From Streptomyces sp. T12 (GTDB taxonomy: Bacteria > Actinomycetota > Actinomycetes > Streptomycetales > Streptomycetaceae): 64,000 bases of DNA. The stretch is from assembly GCF_028736035.1 (NCBI RefSeq), contig NZ_CP117866.1, positions 5,580,001 through 5,644,000 of the forward strand, given 5' to 3'. The notes beneath the pieces were generated by a model. The model saw only the letters and a program-made list of their open reading frames with translations, had not been told where the DNA came from and ran no database searches. The translations under genes were made by a program, and so were the position numbers. This document shows positions 23,891 through 32,423 of this stretch, piece by piece (within the stretch, counting starts at the first letter, position 1; each line of letters opens with the position of its first letter).

Positions 23891-23950
23891 CAGCCGGAAC
23901 AGCCGGAACAGCCGGAACAGCCGGAACAGCCGGAACAGCCGGAACAGCCC
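23891..23950. repeat. 9-bp tandem repeat (CAGCCGGAA, six full units)
   Basis: Six perfect copies of CAGCCGGAA plus a partial seventh in the gap between the maleylpyruvate-isomerase-like gene and the large secreted-protein gene. It would code for (Ala-Gly-Thr)n or (Leu-Phe-Arg)n if translated, but no credible gene covers it. It is a minisatellite-type tract that should vary by slippage. The rest of the 250-base gap shows no gene. Confidence 0.9.
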
Positions 23951-24111
23951 CCGCTCGCGCGGCATGCCCCGGAGTGCGACCAGGTCACGAAATTCCTCTG
24001 CCTGGTGAGAGAAGTGCCCTGCTCGGTGAGAAAACGGAATCCCGCCGCTGTGCACAGCGGGCCTCCGTGCCATGATCCTCGCCCTGACGTTCGAGCAGAG
24101 ATCGGGCTGCC

Positions 24112-27100
24112 ATGCCTTCGCACAGACGCCGCTTCCTCGCTGTCCCGGTAGCCCTCACGGCGCTCGCCACAGCCCAGGCCGTCATCCCGGTCACGGCCAC
24201 CGCCGTGCCGGTGACCGAGGTGTCGACCACGCTGGCCGCGCGGACGACTTCCGTGCCCGCCGCAGACGAGATATCCGGTTCCGGTCAGGCGGTCGTCTGG
24301 CGTCAGAAGACCTCCGCCGACACGGCGGCGCACGGCTGGCTCGCCGTCTCCGGAGGCATCCCCCAAGACCTTGGCCGACTCGCCGACACCGGCGAAACGG
24401 TGAACGTCGACCCGGTGTCCGTACAGGACGCAGTGGTGGCCGTCGCCACCTCCGCCAACCCGAACGGTGATCTCGCCGACCATGTCACGCTGCGCCACCT
24501 CGACTCCGGTGACGTGGACAATCTCCCGGTCGCCTACGACAGTTCGGGAGCCGCGGGGGACGAGCGTTACCGCGCGCAGGCCGGCGACGGCATCCTCGTC
24601 CAGCAGAGCTACGACACCGACGACGCCGCCCGTCGCGTACGCCTGCTGCTGCGCACACCCGGCGGCGAGGACCGGACGCTGCTGTCCGATGACGAGCAGT
24701 ACGAAGTCCTCGCTTCGGACGCACACGGCGCCCTGGTGCTGCGGCGGACCGCGCCCGGCTGGGACCACAAAATCGTGTACGTCGACTTCGCCACCGGCGC
24801 GTCGGTCACCGTGGCGGAGCCCACGACCGACGAGTTGCCGCAGGGCCTGGAGTTCACCCCGAGCCATGTCGGAGTCATCGACGGCTCGACCCTGACCGAG
24901 TGGCGGCGCTCGGCGCCCGGGGACGGCCCGTCCACCGTCACCCTGCCCGTCAGCGGGGCGCGCTGGATCAGCGACGACACGCTCGCCTGGTACCAGTTCG
25001 ACTCGTCGGACGGAGCGTCCGAGCTGTTCGCGATGGCCAGGGACGGCTCCACCGCGGCGAAGGACCTCGGCGGAACCTTCACCGACCTCTCGGTCGGCGA
25101 CGACGGCAAGATGCGCGTGACGCTCTACCGGCCCGATGTGGACGCCGCGATCCAGACTCTCGCCGACGGCCGGGTGTCCACCGCCGCCGGTGACGCCACC
25201 ACGATCCCCGCCGGCCCCGCCAGGCTGGACGCGCTGGCCCTGTCCCGCGGTGCGCTCTACACGGCCGACGACTCCTCCCGTCAGCAGGGCGTGCTGCTCC
25301 GCTCGAACCTGTCGGCCGGCCCGGCCGGGGCCTCGGCGAGCACGCCGTCCCGGGTGCTGGACTACTCCGACGGCCTGGTCCACCAGACCCTGGCCGCCGC
25401 CGGGGGACGCGTCCTGGTCGTGCAGGGCGGTCCCCCCGCGCAGGCCCACCTCCAGGTGTACGAGGACGGCAAGCTGGTCGGCACACAGCTGAACTTCTCC
25501 GACCCCTCGGACGTGAAGGTCGTGGACTTCGACGGTGCGCACGTCCTGCTGGCGGACAGGACGACCGCGTCCGACGGCACTCTCCTCCTCGACACCTTCG
25601 CCGATGACGCCAGGCAGAGGGTGCCTGCCGGCTCCGCGCTGGACGGCGGCGCCGTGTACTCCTCGGTGCGCAACGGCACCACGTCCACCTGGTCGATCCG
25701 CCGGACCGACCTGACCACCGGCACCGCCACCACCGTCGCCACCGTGAGCTGCCTTCCCGGCAGCCTCCAGGTGCGCGGCTCCCGGATCCTGCTGACCACC
25801 TGCGGGGCCGCCTCCACCACTGGCCTGCTGCTCAAGGCGGGAAGCTCGGCCGGCACCGCCGTGGACGCCTCCGTCCGCACGCCGATCCTCGGCACGGACG
25901 TTCTCTACACCTTCACCAAGTCCTCGGACGGCGGCGCCGTCACGCTGAACGCCCAGTCGCTGCTCGGGACGACGACCGCGGCGCAGCCCCTGTTCGCCCT
26001 CCCCGAGAAGGCCGACTCCGCCGCCGCCGAACGGTGGGCGGTCGACCGTGACGCGCCCTGGGCGGCCTGGATGGACGACGCCGGTGTCACCCACGTGACC
26101 TGGGCGGGCGTTCCCACCACCGCCTCGGCCGCAGCCCCGACCGGCTTCAGCCCCAACGGCGACGGCTCGGCCGACACCTGGATCCCCACCTGGACCTACA
26201 ACCGGCCGGTGAGCTGGACGCTCACCCTCAAGTCCGGCACCACACAGGTGCGTTCCCTGACCGGTACGGCCTCCGACGGCAAGGTCGCAGCGGTGTGGAA
26301 CGGAACGACGCAAACGGGCGGAGCGGCCGCCGAGGGCGCGTACACCTGGACGCTGACCGTGCGCGACACCGTCACCGGCCGGGCGGCAGCCGACGTCAGT
26401 GGCAAGGTGACCCTGCGCCGGGTGGCCCCTGCCGCCGCCGTCACCGCGCCGACCCTCGCGAGCAGCGCGGCGACGAGCGCCGCGGTGCCGGTCGCCTGGT
26501 CGGCGAAGACCGCGGGCGTGAAGTCGTACGACGTCGGCTGGCGCGTTGCCACCCGTGACAGCGCGGGCGTCTGGAAGCTCGGGCCGCTGCACACCTGGCG
26601 CACCTCCACCACGGCCACCTCCGCGGTCTTCGGCAAAGCGGGCAGCCCCGTGACGCCCGGGCCGGGGCTCACCTACCGGTTCTACGCCCGCGCCCACGAC
26701 GACGCCGGCCAGACCGGCTCCTGGAGCAGGGCGGCGACCACCGGCATCCCGGTCGACGACCGTGCGACGGCACTGCACTACACGGGCACGTGGAAGTCGG
26801 TGGCGGCAACCTCCGCCTGGTCCGGCACCGAACGTACCTCCGCCACCAAGGGGGCGTACGTCTCCTTCTCGGCGGACGGCACCCAACTGCGCATCGTGGC
26901 GACCCGGAAGTCGAACGGCGGGCGCTTCGCGGTGGTGGTGGACGGAAAGACGGTCGGCACGGTGAACACCTACGCCGCGAACACCGCCTACCGGCAGGTG
27001 GTGTTCACCTACACCCTCGGCACCACGATCACCACCCACAAGGTGCAGTTGCGGATCCTCTCCGGCAGCACACCCGCAAGATCCACCGTCACCCTGGACG

Positions 27101-27120
27101 CCGTCATGGTCACCCGCTGA
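24112..27120 (+). CDS. Large secreted beta-rich protein with FlgD-Ig-like and Fn3-like domains
   Basis: 1002 residues with a signal peptide (RRRFLAVPVALTALA, cleaved near ATA-VPV). The first 620 residues form a repetitive beta-propeller-like region (recurring VTLRHLDSGDV, LRTPGGEDRTLL and WSIRRTDLTTGTAT type strands). Then APTGFSPNGDGSADTW introduces an FlgD-type Ig-like domain (WNGTTQTGGAAAEGAYTWTL, about 730-750). A fibronectin III-like domain (GVKSYDVGWRVATRD) and a final carbohydrate-binding-like beta-sandwich (WSGTERTSATKGAYVSFSAD) complete it. No enzyme motif is visible. It is probably a cell-surface or matrix protein, related in architecture to the protein at 39518-42571. Confidence 0.8.
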   Translation: MPSHRRRFLAVPVALTALATAQAVIPVTATAVPVTEVSTTLAARTTSVPAADEISGSGQAVVWRQKTSADTAAHGWLAVSGGIPQDLGRLADTGETVNVDPVSVQDAVVAVATSANPNGDLADHVTLRHLDSGDVDNLPVAYDSSGAAGDERYRAQAGDGILVQQSYDTDDAARRVRLLLRTPGGEDRTLLSDDEQYEVLASDAHGALVLRRTAPGWDHKIVYVDFATGASVTVAEPTTDELPQGLEFTPSHVGVIDGSTLTEWRRSAPGDGPSTVTLPVSGARWISDDTLAWYQFDSSDGASELFAMARDGSTAAKDLGGTFTDLSVGDDGKMRVTLYRPDVDAAIQTLADGRVSTAAGDATTIPAGPARLDALALSRGALYTADDSSRQQGVLLRSNLSAGPAGASASTPSRVLDYSDGLVHQTLAAAGGRVLVVQGGPPAQAHLQVYEDGKLVGTQLNFSDPSDVKVVDFDGAHVLLADRTTASDGTLLLDTFADDARQRVPAGSALDGGAVYSSVRNGTTSTWSIRRTDLTTGTATTVATVSCLPGSLQVRGSRILLTTCGAASTTGLLLKAGSSAGTAVDASVRTPILGTDVLYTFTKSSDGGAVTLNAQSLLGTTTAAQPLFALPEKADSAAAERWAVDRDAPWAAWMDDAGVTHVTWAGVPTTASAAAPTGFSPNGDGSADTWIPTWTYNRPVSWTLTLKSGTTQVRSLTGTASDGKVAAVWNGTTQTGGAAAEGAYTWTLTVRDTVTGRAAADVSGKVTLRRVAPAAAVTAPTLASSAATSAAVPVAWSAKTAGVKSYDVGWRVATRDSAGVWKLGPLHTWRTSTTATSAVFGKAGSPVTPGPGLTYRFYARAHDDAGQTGSWSRAATTGIPVDDRATALHYTGTWKSVAATSAWSGTERTSATKGAYVSFSADGTQLRIVATRKSNGGRFAVVVDGKTVGTVNTYAANTAYRQVVFTYTLGTTITTHKVQLRILSGSTPARSTVTLDAVMVTR

Positions 27121-27144
27121 GCCGACCCGCCCGCGCCCGCGAGG

Positions 27145-27495
27145 TCAGCTCGAACCGGGACCGGAACTGTCGGACGCCGCCTTCGCGGCACGGCGGTACT
27201 CGGCGTTGATGCGCTGCGCTTCCTCCAGCTGGTCCTCGAGGATGACGATGCGGCAGGCAGCCTCGATCGGGGTTCCCCTGTCGACGAGCTCGCGGGCGCG
27301 AGCGGCGATCCGCAGTTGGTAGCGGGAGTACCGGCGATGTCCGCCCTCCGAGCGCAACGGAGTGATCAGACGGGCCTCACCGATGGCTCGGAGGAAGGCG
27401 GGGGTGGTGCCGAGCATTTCGGCGGCCCGGCCCATGGTGTACGCGGGGTAGTCGTCGTCGTCCAGGCGATCGCTGAGTGGATTATCTGCTGCCAT
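27145..27495 (-). CDS. MerR-like helix-turn-helix regulator
   Basis: A 116-residue protein from ATG 27495 (Shine-Dalgarno GAGGTG). The winged helix reads YTMGRAAEMLGTTPAFLRAI, RLITPLRSEGGHRRYSRYQL, followed by a short helix LVDRGTPIEAACRIVILEDQ and a coiled-coil-like tail LEEAQRINAEYRRAAK. It lacks the C-terminal ligand-binding region of classical MerR proteins and looks like the single-domain actinobacterial type. It may control itself or neighbours; its upstream region carries a cluster of GGTAC repeats. Confidence 0.82.
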   Translation of the reverse strand: MAADNPLSDRLDDDDYPAYTMGRAAEMLGTTPAFLRAIGEARLITPLRSEGGHRRYSRYQLRIAARARELVDRGTPIEAACRIVILEDQLEEAQRINAEYRRAAKAASDSSGPGSS

Positions 27496-27824
27496 GTCAC
27501 CTCGTTGTGCAACGCGTCGAGGGGCCCCGATGCCGTACGGCACCAGGGCCCCGAAGGGAATTCAACACCATCTGTCGGCCCTCATGCTGTGCCGACCTTC
27601 TGTTTCCGCTACCCGGCCCGACGAGGGCAGGGGTGCGGGGATCGCAGCTGCGTGACTGGGGACCACCATCCATTCCGGGGTCGTGCGGTACCCAACCACT
27701 GGGGTGAACGGGTACTGCGGTACTGACCTGCGAACTTCAGGTACTGCTACCCGCCAGTTCATGTCTGTCGGGTCTCGCTTGACCGTGTCAACGAGAAAAA
27801 GCGTAATTGCGCCAGGAGGCAATG
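27496..27824. promoter_or_regulatory. Gene-free region with GGTAC repeat cluster upstream of the MerR-like gene
   Basis: No credible ORF. Between 27687 and 27746 the word GGTAC occurs four times: GGTACCC at 27687, and GGTACTG at 27711, 27719 and 27740. Spacings of 8-24 bases make a plausible multi-site operator for the MerR-like protein. A promoter-like TTGACC (27779-27784), 17 bases and CGTAAT (27802-27807) points along the + strand. Confidence 0.4.
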
Positions 27825-27848
27825 TCTACTCTGGCAAGAGTAGATTTT
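27825..27848 (+). terminator. AT-rich hairpin followed by T-run (intrinsic-terminator-like)
   Basis: TCTACTCT (27825-27832) pairs perfectly with AGAGTAGA (27837-27844) around a GGCA loop and is followed by TTTT. This classic intrinsic terminator form is unusual in such GC-rich DNA. No + strand gene precedes it within 700 bases, so it may end a small transcript. Confidence 0.45.
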
Positions 27849-27906
27849 GGCATCCAGGTGACACAGGCATCCTGGGTCCTGCGGCAGCGGGTGACGGCGA
27901 TACGAC

Positions 27907-27946
27907 GAAGAGGGCCCTGCCGACGCGCGTCGGCAGGGCCCTCTTC
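27907..27946. terminator. Perfect 40-base palindrome, terminator of the cold-shock-associated genes
   Basis: Positions 27907-27926 are the reverse complement of 27927-27946, giving a very stable GC-rich stem 33 bases beyond the end of the minus-strand gene that stops at 27979. It most likely terminates that transcript. Confidence 0.75.
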
Positions 27947-27978
27947 GGGCCTGTGATGGCGGTTTCCCCGCCGGTCCT

Positions 27979-28302
27979 TTACATCTCCTGCATCTGCGCA
28001 GAGACGGTGCCGCCGAGCAGCGCCGATGCGGTCCGTAGCGCAGTGGGGACGCCCACCGGTGCGGTCTCGGGGTGCTCGTGGCAGGTGAAGCCGAGGCGGG
28101 TCAGGGCCCGGACGACCTCGCCGCTGGTGAAGTCGCGGCGGTCCTGACGGGTGATGACCTGCCCCACCTGCTTGACCGGGTAGCGGCGGCGGCCGACGGT
28201 CACGGACTCACCCGTGACGAGCTCGGGCCTGACGCCCTTCATCGAGGCCAGCACCCCGCTCTTGGTCAGCTCGAACGGGTACCGGGCGATGACACAGCGC
28301 AT
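27979..28302 (-). CDS. Small cold-shock-associated conserved protein
   Basis: 107 residues, with no membrane segment or named domain recognised. ELTKSGVLASMKGVRPELVT and VTVGRRRYPVKQVGQVITRQ look like a short beta-rich module, followed by DRRDFTSGEVVRALTRLGF. Streptomyces genomes place such small proteins next to a DEAD-box helicase and a cold-shock protein, and the same arrangement is seen here with all genes on the minus strand. It is likely part of the same cold-response unit; molecular role unknown. Confidence 0.7.
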   Translation of the reverse strand: MRCVIARYPFELTKSGVLASMKGVRPELVTGESVTVGRRRYPVKQVGQVITRQDRRDFTSGEVVRALTRLGFTCHEHPETAPVGVPTALRTASALLGGTVSAQMQEM

Positions 28303-28349
28303 GATGCCTCACAGGGATGAAGGGGGACCGGCTGAGCGGGCGAGGTGGA

Positions 28350-28625
28350 TCAGCGGGCGAGGGTGAGGACGTCCCGTAGACGGAGGCGGTCCGTGTAGGT
28401 GGGGCTGCCGCGCAGAACGGCGAGCCCGGCCAGGGTGATCAGGCCCGTGCTCTGTTCGTCCCCGTCGCACAGGACGAGGTGATCGACACGAGCACCGGCC
28501 ATGAGGGACAGCGCCACCTCGACCGTCATGTCGTCACAGACCCGGGGTCCGCACGCGTCCCTGCCGTCGCCCCCGGCCTTGGGGGAGGGGTCCACTCCAT
28601 GGTGCTGCATCTGAGCCGGCGTCAT
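28350..28625 (-). CDS. Single CBS-domain-like small protein
   Basis: 91 residues. DACGPRVCDDMTVEVALSLM, ARVDHLVLCDGDEQSTGLIT and DRLRLRDVLTLAR follow the pattern of one CBS module (helix, beta-strand VLCDGD, strand GLIT). A single CBS unit would have to dimerise to bind an adenosyl ligand. It lies between the small conserved gene and the DEAD-box helicase gene on the same strand. The N-terminal 20 residues vary and the start could be a little later. Function unknown. Confidence 0.65.
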   Translation of the reverse strand: MTPAQMQHHGVDPSPKAGGDGRDACGPRVCDDMTVEVALSLMAGARVDHLVLCDGDEQSTGLITLAGLAVLRGSPTYTDRLRLRDVLTLAR

Positions 28626-28699
28626 AGGTGCCTCCTACGGGAAGGGGTGGGCCTGTGATGGGCAGGGGCGGGCTGGTGCAGCTGGTGCACGCAGCGGCT

Positions 28700-30190
28700 C
28701 TAGGCAGCCGAGCCGAAACCGGTCCGCCGCGGTGCCCTGCGGCGCGCCGCTTCGCCCACGGGTCGGCCCTGGCCGGCCTGGCCCCGGCGGCCCCGACGGC
28801 CCCGGGACGAGGACGAGGAAGACGCCGCGCGGGGACGTTCCACGTTGGGCGCGGTGATGACGACCGGGACACCGGAAGGGGCCTGGGCGCCTGTGATGCG
28901 GCTCAACTCCGCCTCGCCCGACCGCACCTGGGCGATCCGGGGGGTGATGCCCGCCGAAGCCATCAGCCGGCTCACCTCGCGACGCTGGTCACGGGTCACC
29001 AGGGTGACGACGCTGCCGGACTCGCCGGCACGGGCCGTACGGCCGCCGCGGTGCAGGTAGTCCTTGTGGTCGGTGGGCGGATCCACATTGACGACCAGGT
29101 CGAGATTGTCGACGTGGATCCCGCGCGCCGCCACGTTGGTCGCCACCAGCACCGTCACATGCCCGCTCTTGAACTGGGCCAGGGTCCGCGTGCGCTGCGG
29201 CTGGGACTTGCCACCGTGCAGGGCCGCGGCACGGACACCGCTGCTCAGCAGGTGCTTGGTCAGCCGGTCCACCGCGTGCTTGGTGTCGAGGAACATGATC
29301 ACTCGGCCGTCCCGGGCCGCGATCTCGGTGGTCGTCCGGTGCTTGTCCGCGTCGTGCACATGGAGTACGTGGTGCTCCATCGTGGTGACCGCGCCCGCCG
29401 ACGGGTCGACGGAGTGGACCACCGGGTCCGTCAGATAGCGGCGGACCAGCAGGTCGACGTTGCGGTCCAGGGTGGCCGAGAAGAGCATCCGCTGCCCGTC
29501 GGGGCGCACCTGGTCGAGCAGGGCGGTGACCTGGGGCATGAAGCCCATGTCGGCCATCTGGTCGGCCTCGTCGAGGACCGTGATGGCGACATCGTTCAGC
29601 CGGCAGTCGCCCCGGTCGATGAGGTCCTTGAGCCGCCCGGGCGTCGCCACGACCACCTCGGCACCGGCGCGCAGCGCACCGGCCTGCCGGCCGATGGACA
29701 TTCCGCCGACGACGGTGGCCAGCCGCAGGCTCACGGAGCGGGCGTACGGAGTGAGCGCGTCGGTGACCTGCTGGGCGAGCTCGCGGGTGGGGACGAGGAC
29801 GAGGGCGAGCGGCTGCCGCGGCTCGGCGCGCCGCCCGGCTGTACGGGCCAGTGCGGCGAGGCCGAAAGCGAGGGTCTTGCCCGAGCCGGTGCGGCCACGG
29901 CCGAGTACGTCACGGCCGGCCAGGGAGTTCGGCAGGGTCGCCGCCTGGATCGGGAACGGCACGGTCACACCTTCATGGCCGAGCGTGGCCAACAGCCGTG
30001 CGGGCATGGCGAGATCGGCGAACGACTCGACGGCGGGCAGCGCGGGCGTGACCGTCTTCGGCGGTGCGAACTCGCCCTGTACGGTCTGTCGATTTCCGTG
30101 GTTCTGGGAACGGCGCGGACCGCCGGAGCGGTTGGCGGCAGCTCCTCCACCGGAGCGGCCACGGGTATGGGTTGTGCGCGTGCGATTCAT
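28700..30190 (-). CDS. DEAD-box RNA helicase (RhlE/CsdA-like)
   Basis: A 496-residue ATP-dependent RNA helicase with all main motifs: Q-motif region (FPIQAATLPN), GRGRTGSGKT (motif I), PTRELAQQV (Ia), TPGRLKDL (Ib), VLDEADQMADMGF (II), LFSATLDRN (III), then VLVATNVAARGIHVDNLDLV (V) and YLHRGGRTARAGESG (VI). The C-terminus is an Arg/Ser/Gly-rich tail typical of helicases acting with cold-shock proteins. It is probably used to unwind structured mRNA or rRNA at low temperature. It lies 176 bases downstream of a cold-shock protein gene on the same strand, with a terminator between them. Confidence 0.92.
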   Translation of the reverse strand: MNRTRTTHTRGRSGGGAAANRSGGPRRSQNHGNRQTVQGEFAPPKTVTPALPAVESFADLAMPARLLATLGHEGVTVPFPIQAATLPNSLAGRDVLGRGRTGSGKTLAFGLAALARTAGRRAEPRQPLALVLVPTRELAQQVTDALTPYARSVSLRLATVVGGMSIGRQAGALRAGAEVVVATPGRLKDLIDRGDCRLNDVAITVLDEADQMADMGFMPQVTALLDQVRPDGQRMLFSATLDRNVDLLVRRYLTDPVVHSVDPSAGAVTTMEHHVLHVHDADKHRTTTEIAARDGRVIMFLDTKHAVDRLTKHLLSSGVRAAALHGGKSQPQRTRTLAQFKSGHVTVLVATNVAARGIHVDNLDLVVNVDPPTDHKDYLHRGGRTARAGESGSVVTLVTRDQRREVSRLMASAGITPRIAQVRSGEAELSRITGAQAPSGVPVVITAPNVERPRAASSSSSSRGRRGRRGQAGQGRPVGEAARRRAPRRTGFGSAA

Positions 30191-30303
30191 GCGGAACCTT
30201 CCTTGATGCGGCGCGTATCAAGGAATTCCCGCAGCAGATGAGCGGCGCAGAGAATCGCGAGAACGAGCCAAAGACGATGTGTGCTGCGCCCTGAAATGCA
30301 GCG

Positions 30304-30339
30304 AGCTGGGGCCCGCACCCCAAGGTGCGGGCCCCAGCT
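30304..30339 (-). terminator. Terminator after the cold-shock gene
   Basis: A perfect 16-bp stem (30304-30319 with 30324-30339) and a CCAA loop, starting 27 bases after the cold-shock protein stop. It should allow the short csp mRNA to accumulate separately from the helicase transcript. Confidence 0.8.
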
Positions 30340-30366
30340 GCGAAGTATGCGCGTCGGCGCCAGGTG

Positions 30367-30570
30367 TCAGGCGGGAACGATGTTCTCGGCCGTCGGGCCC
30401 TTCTGGCCCTGCGCGATGTCGAAGGACACCTTCTGGCCTTCCTGCAGCTCGCGGAAGCCCTGGGCGGCGATGTTCGAGTAGTGGGCGAAGACGTCGGGGC
30501 CGCCGCCGTCCTGCTCGATGAAGCCGAAGCCCTTTTCCGCGTTGAACCACTTCACGGTGCCAGTAGCCAT
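30367..30570 (-). CDS. Cold-shock protein (CspA family)
   Basis: A 67-residue single OB-fold RNA chaperone with RNP-1 KGFGFIEQ and RNP-2-like VFAHYSNI motifs (start [18 protein letters not shown]). It melts mRNA structure and works with DEAD-box helicases. Length and sequence are fully typical. Confidence 0.95.
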   Translation of the reverse strand: MATGTVKWFNAEKGFGFIEQDGGGPDVFAHYSNIAAQGFRELQEGQKVSFDIAQGQKGPTAENIVPA

Positions 30571-30991
30571 GTCATTTCTCCTTCGGAGGCGGTTTCAGGA
30601 ATTCACCCTGTGCGAATTCCGTGTCGCCGTGCTGATTAACCCGTCGGAAATGAACCTTCTGGCAACCACACCTGCAACTGAGATCGACAGTAGCACGGTG
30701 CGATCGGCCCTGCACGGTCGATAATTCCGCTCCGGCTGGCGATCGAGGAATACTCGCCGGGCGCCGCGTCTATTTCTCATTTCACGGGCACAGATTTTGC
30801 CCTCCGCGGGCGCCGCCTTCCAGCCGTGCACTTCCCTCCACAGCCCTGTGACCTCCGGCGACGGGAGATGTACCGCTGCCACGGGCGTCGGCGGACGGCG
30901 CGGTGGCGAACGCCCCGAAAGTCCACTACCGCGAGGAAGGTCACATTCCCGCGACGAGCGTGGCGGCACGGGAGGCGCCCGCCACGACCGC
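30571..30991. promoter_or_regulatory. Gene-free 5' region of the cold-shock gene
   Basis: A 420-base gap with no convincing gene. The first 150 bases upstream of csp on the minus strand are AT-richer than average, as expected for a long, structured cold-shock 5' leader and promoter. The rest is the 3' flank of the divergently oriented transpeptidase unit. No clear cold-box consensus was identified. Confidence 0.4.
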
Positions 30992-32209
30992 TCAGCGCAG
31001 CGCGCTCTTGTGCTGCCACTCGGTCCACGAGAGGTTCCACGCACCGAAGCCGTTCCCCGGCGCGACCACGCCCTTGGTGTCCTTGCCGGTGATCTCGAAC
31101 GGGTCGCCCGGCCGCACCTGCCCGTAGAACCAGGACGCGTTGGCGTCGCTCATTCCTATGCATCCGGAACTGTGGTTGGCGTTGCCGAAGTAGCGGGCGT
31201 TCCACGGGGCGGCGTGCGCGTACATGCCCGACCAGGTCAGGCGCATCGAGTAGTCGACCATCTTGTCGTAGGCGTCGCCCAGGCCCACCGTCTCGGAGTT
31301 CATGTTGATCGTGCCCTCCTTGGCCATGAGCACGGCGGTTCCGCGCCAGGAGCGCTTGTCACCGCCGGGCGTGCCGCCGGAGACCGGTATGCGCCGTACC
31401 GTCTCGCCGTCCCGTACGAGTCTGAGCTGGTGGCTGTCGAGGTCGACCTTGACGATCTGCTGGGCGCCGACGGTGAAGGTGGTCGTGTAGTCGCGTACGA
31501 ACCAGCCGCCGTCCGGGCCCGAGTCGGTGCCGTTCAGCTCGGCGTTCAGCGTGACCTTGGTTCCGGGCTTGAAGTACGCCTTGGGCCGCCAGTCCACCCG
31601 GTCCCTGCCCGAGAAGTCGCGTATCCAGCCCCAGGAGCCCTCGGTGCCGTTCGAGGTGGTGATCTTGAGCTGCTTCTCGACCTCGGCCCGGTTCTTGACC
31701 GGATTGTCGAAGACCAGGGAGATCGGCTGGGCGACGCCGACGGTGGCGCCGGCGCCCGGTCGCCAGTCGACCTTGTTGACCTTGTCCGCCGGAGCCGTGC
31801 TGAAGGCGGCCTTGGTGTTTTTTGCGGTTCCGCCCTCGGTCCGGGTCGCCGCCGTCACCTTGTACGACACGCCGGGTACGGCCTTGCGGTCGGAGACCCA
31901 CGACCGGCCGTCGGCGGCGACCTTGCCGGCGAGCCGGTGGCCCTCGGCGTCGGTGACGGTCACCGAGGTGAGCCTGCCGCCCGAGGCCGTGACCTTCACG
32001 GGCTCGCCCGCCGGGACCCGTTCTCCCGTGGGCGTGACGGTGACCGTGACAGGACGGTCGTCGGCGCTGGGCTTCACCTTGGCGTCCGGGGCGCCGGTGG
32101 AGCCGCTCGACGAGCAGGCGGCGAGCGGCGCCAGCAGGGCGGCCGCGGCGGCGGCCATGACGGCGGCCCGGACACGGGCATGGGCGAGTACACGGATGCG
32201 CGACAACAT
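30992..32209 (-). CDS. L,D-transpeptidase lipoprotein (YkuD, Ig-like domains)
   Basis: A 405-residue envelope protein that likely forms 3-3 cross-links in peptidoglycan. Lipoprotein signal LLAPLAACSSS, then two Ig-like domains (about 50-150 and 150-260, as in mycobacterial Ldt enzymes) and a YkuD catalytic domain. The active-site motif is HSSGCIGMSDANASWFYG, with the nucleophilic Cys and the upstream catalytic-type His in MYAHAAPWN. Trp-rich ends (GAWNLSWTEW) are typical of actinobacterial Ldt. It is divergent from the FemX-like/MurJ pair, another set of peptidoglycan genes. Confidence 0.93.
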   Translation of the reverse strand: MLSRIRVLAHARVRAAVMAAAAAALLAPLAACSSSGSTGAPDAKVKPSADDRPVTVTVTPTGERVPAGEPVKVTASGGRLTSVTVTDAEGHRLAGKVAADGRSWVSDRKAVPGVSYKVTAATRTEGGTAKNTKAAFSTAPADKVNKVDWRPGAGATVGVAQPISLVFDNPVKNRAEVEKQLKITTSNGTEGSWGWIRDFSGRDRVDWRPKAYFKPGTKVTLNAELNGTDSGPDGGWFVRDYTTTFTVGAQQIVKVDLDSHQLRLVRDGETVRRIPVSGGTPGGDKRSWRGTAVLMAKEGTINMNSETVGLGDAYDKMVDYSMRLTWSGMYAHAAPWNARYFGNANHSSGCIGMSDANASWFYGQVRPGDPFEITGKDTKGVVAPGNGFGAWNLSWTEWQHKSALR

Positions 32210-32423
32210 GACCTCCGAGAAGGACGAGAGTGGGGTGGGCGAGTCGGCGATGTCGTGACTGTAGAGCCGGAAAACCCGAGGTCAGCCGCTATGGAGCTAT
32301 GTGACGGCGACTGGTGAGGAACGGTCATGGTCCGGTCACATTCGCCGGACGGAGCGGTCATGGACCGCTGTGAGCCTCCTTTGTGTCCCCGCGACAGCCC
32401 GGGGAGAAGGAGAGGCTCAGACT

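Noticed and set aside
23891..23950. Possible CRISPR array
   Set aside because: The units are directly abutting 9-mers with no spacers and no cas genes; the same applies to the tract at 44244-44297.
23830..27039. A 1069-codon open frame on the minus strand
   Set aside because: It is antisense to the signal-peptide-bearing secreted protein and has low-complexity Gly/Arg/Val composition with no recognisable fold.
27683..28147. A 154-codon open frame on the + strand
   Set aside because: It spans a terminator palindrome and the antisense of a conserved gene; no Shine-Dalgarno or fold pattern supports it.
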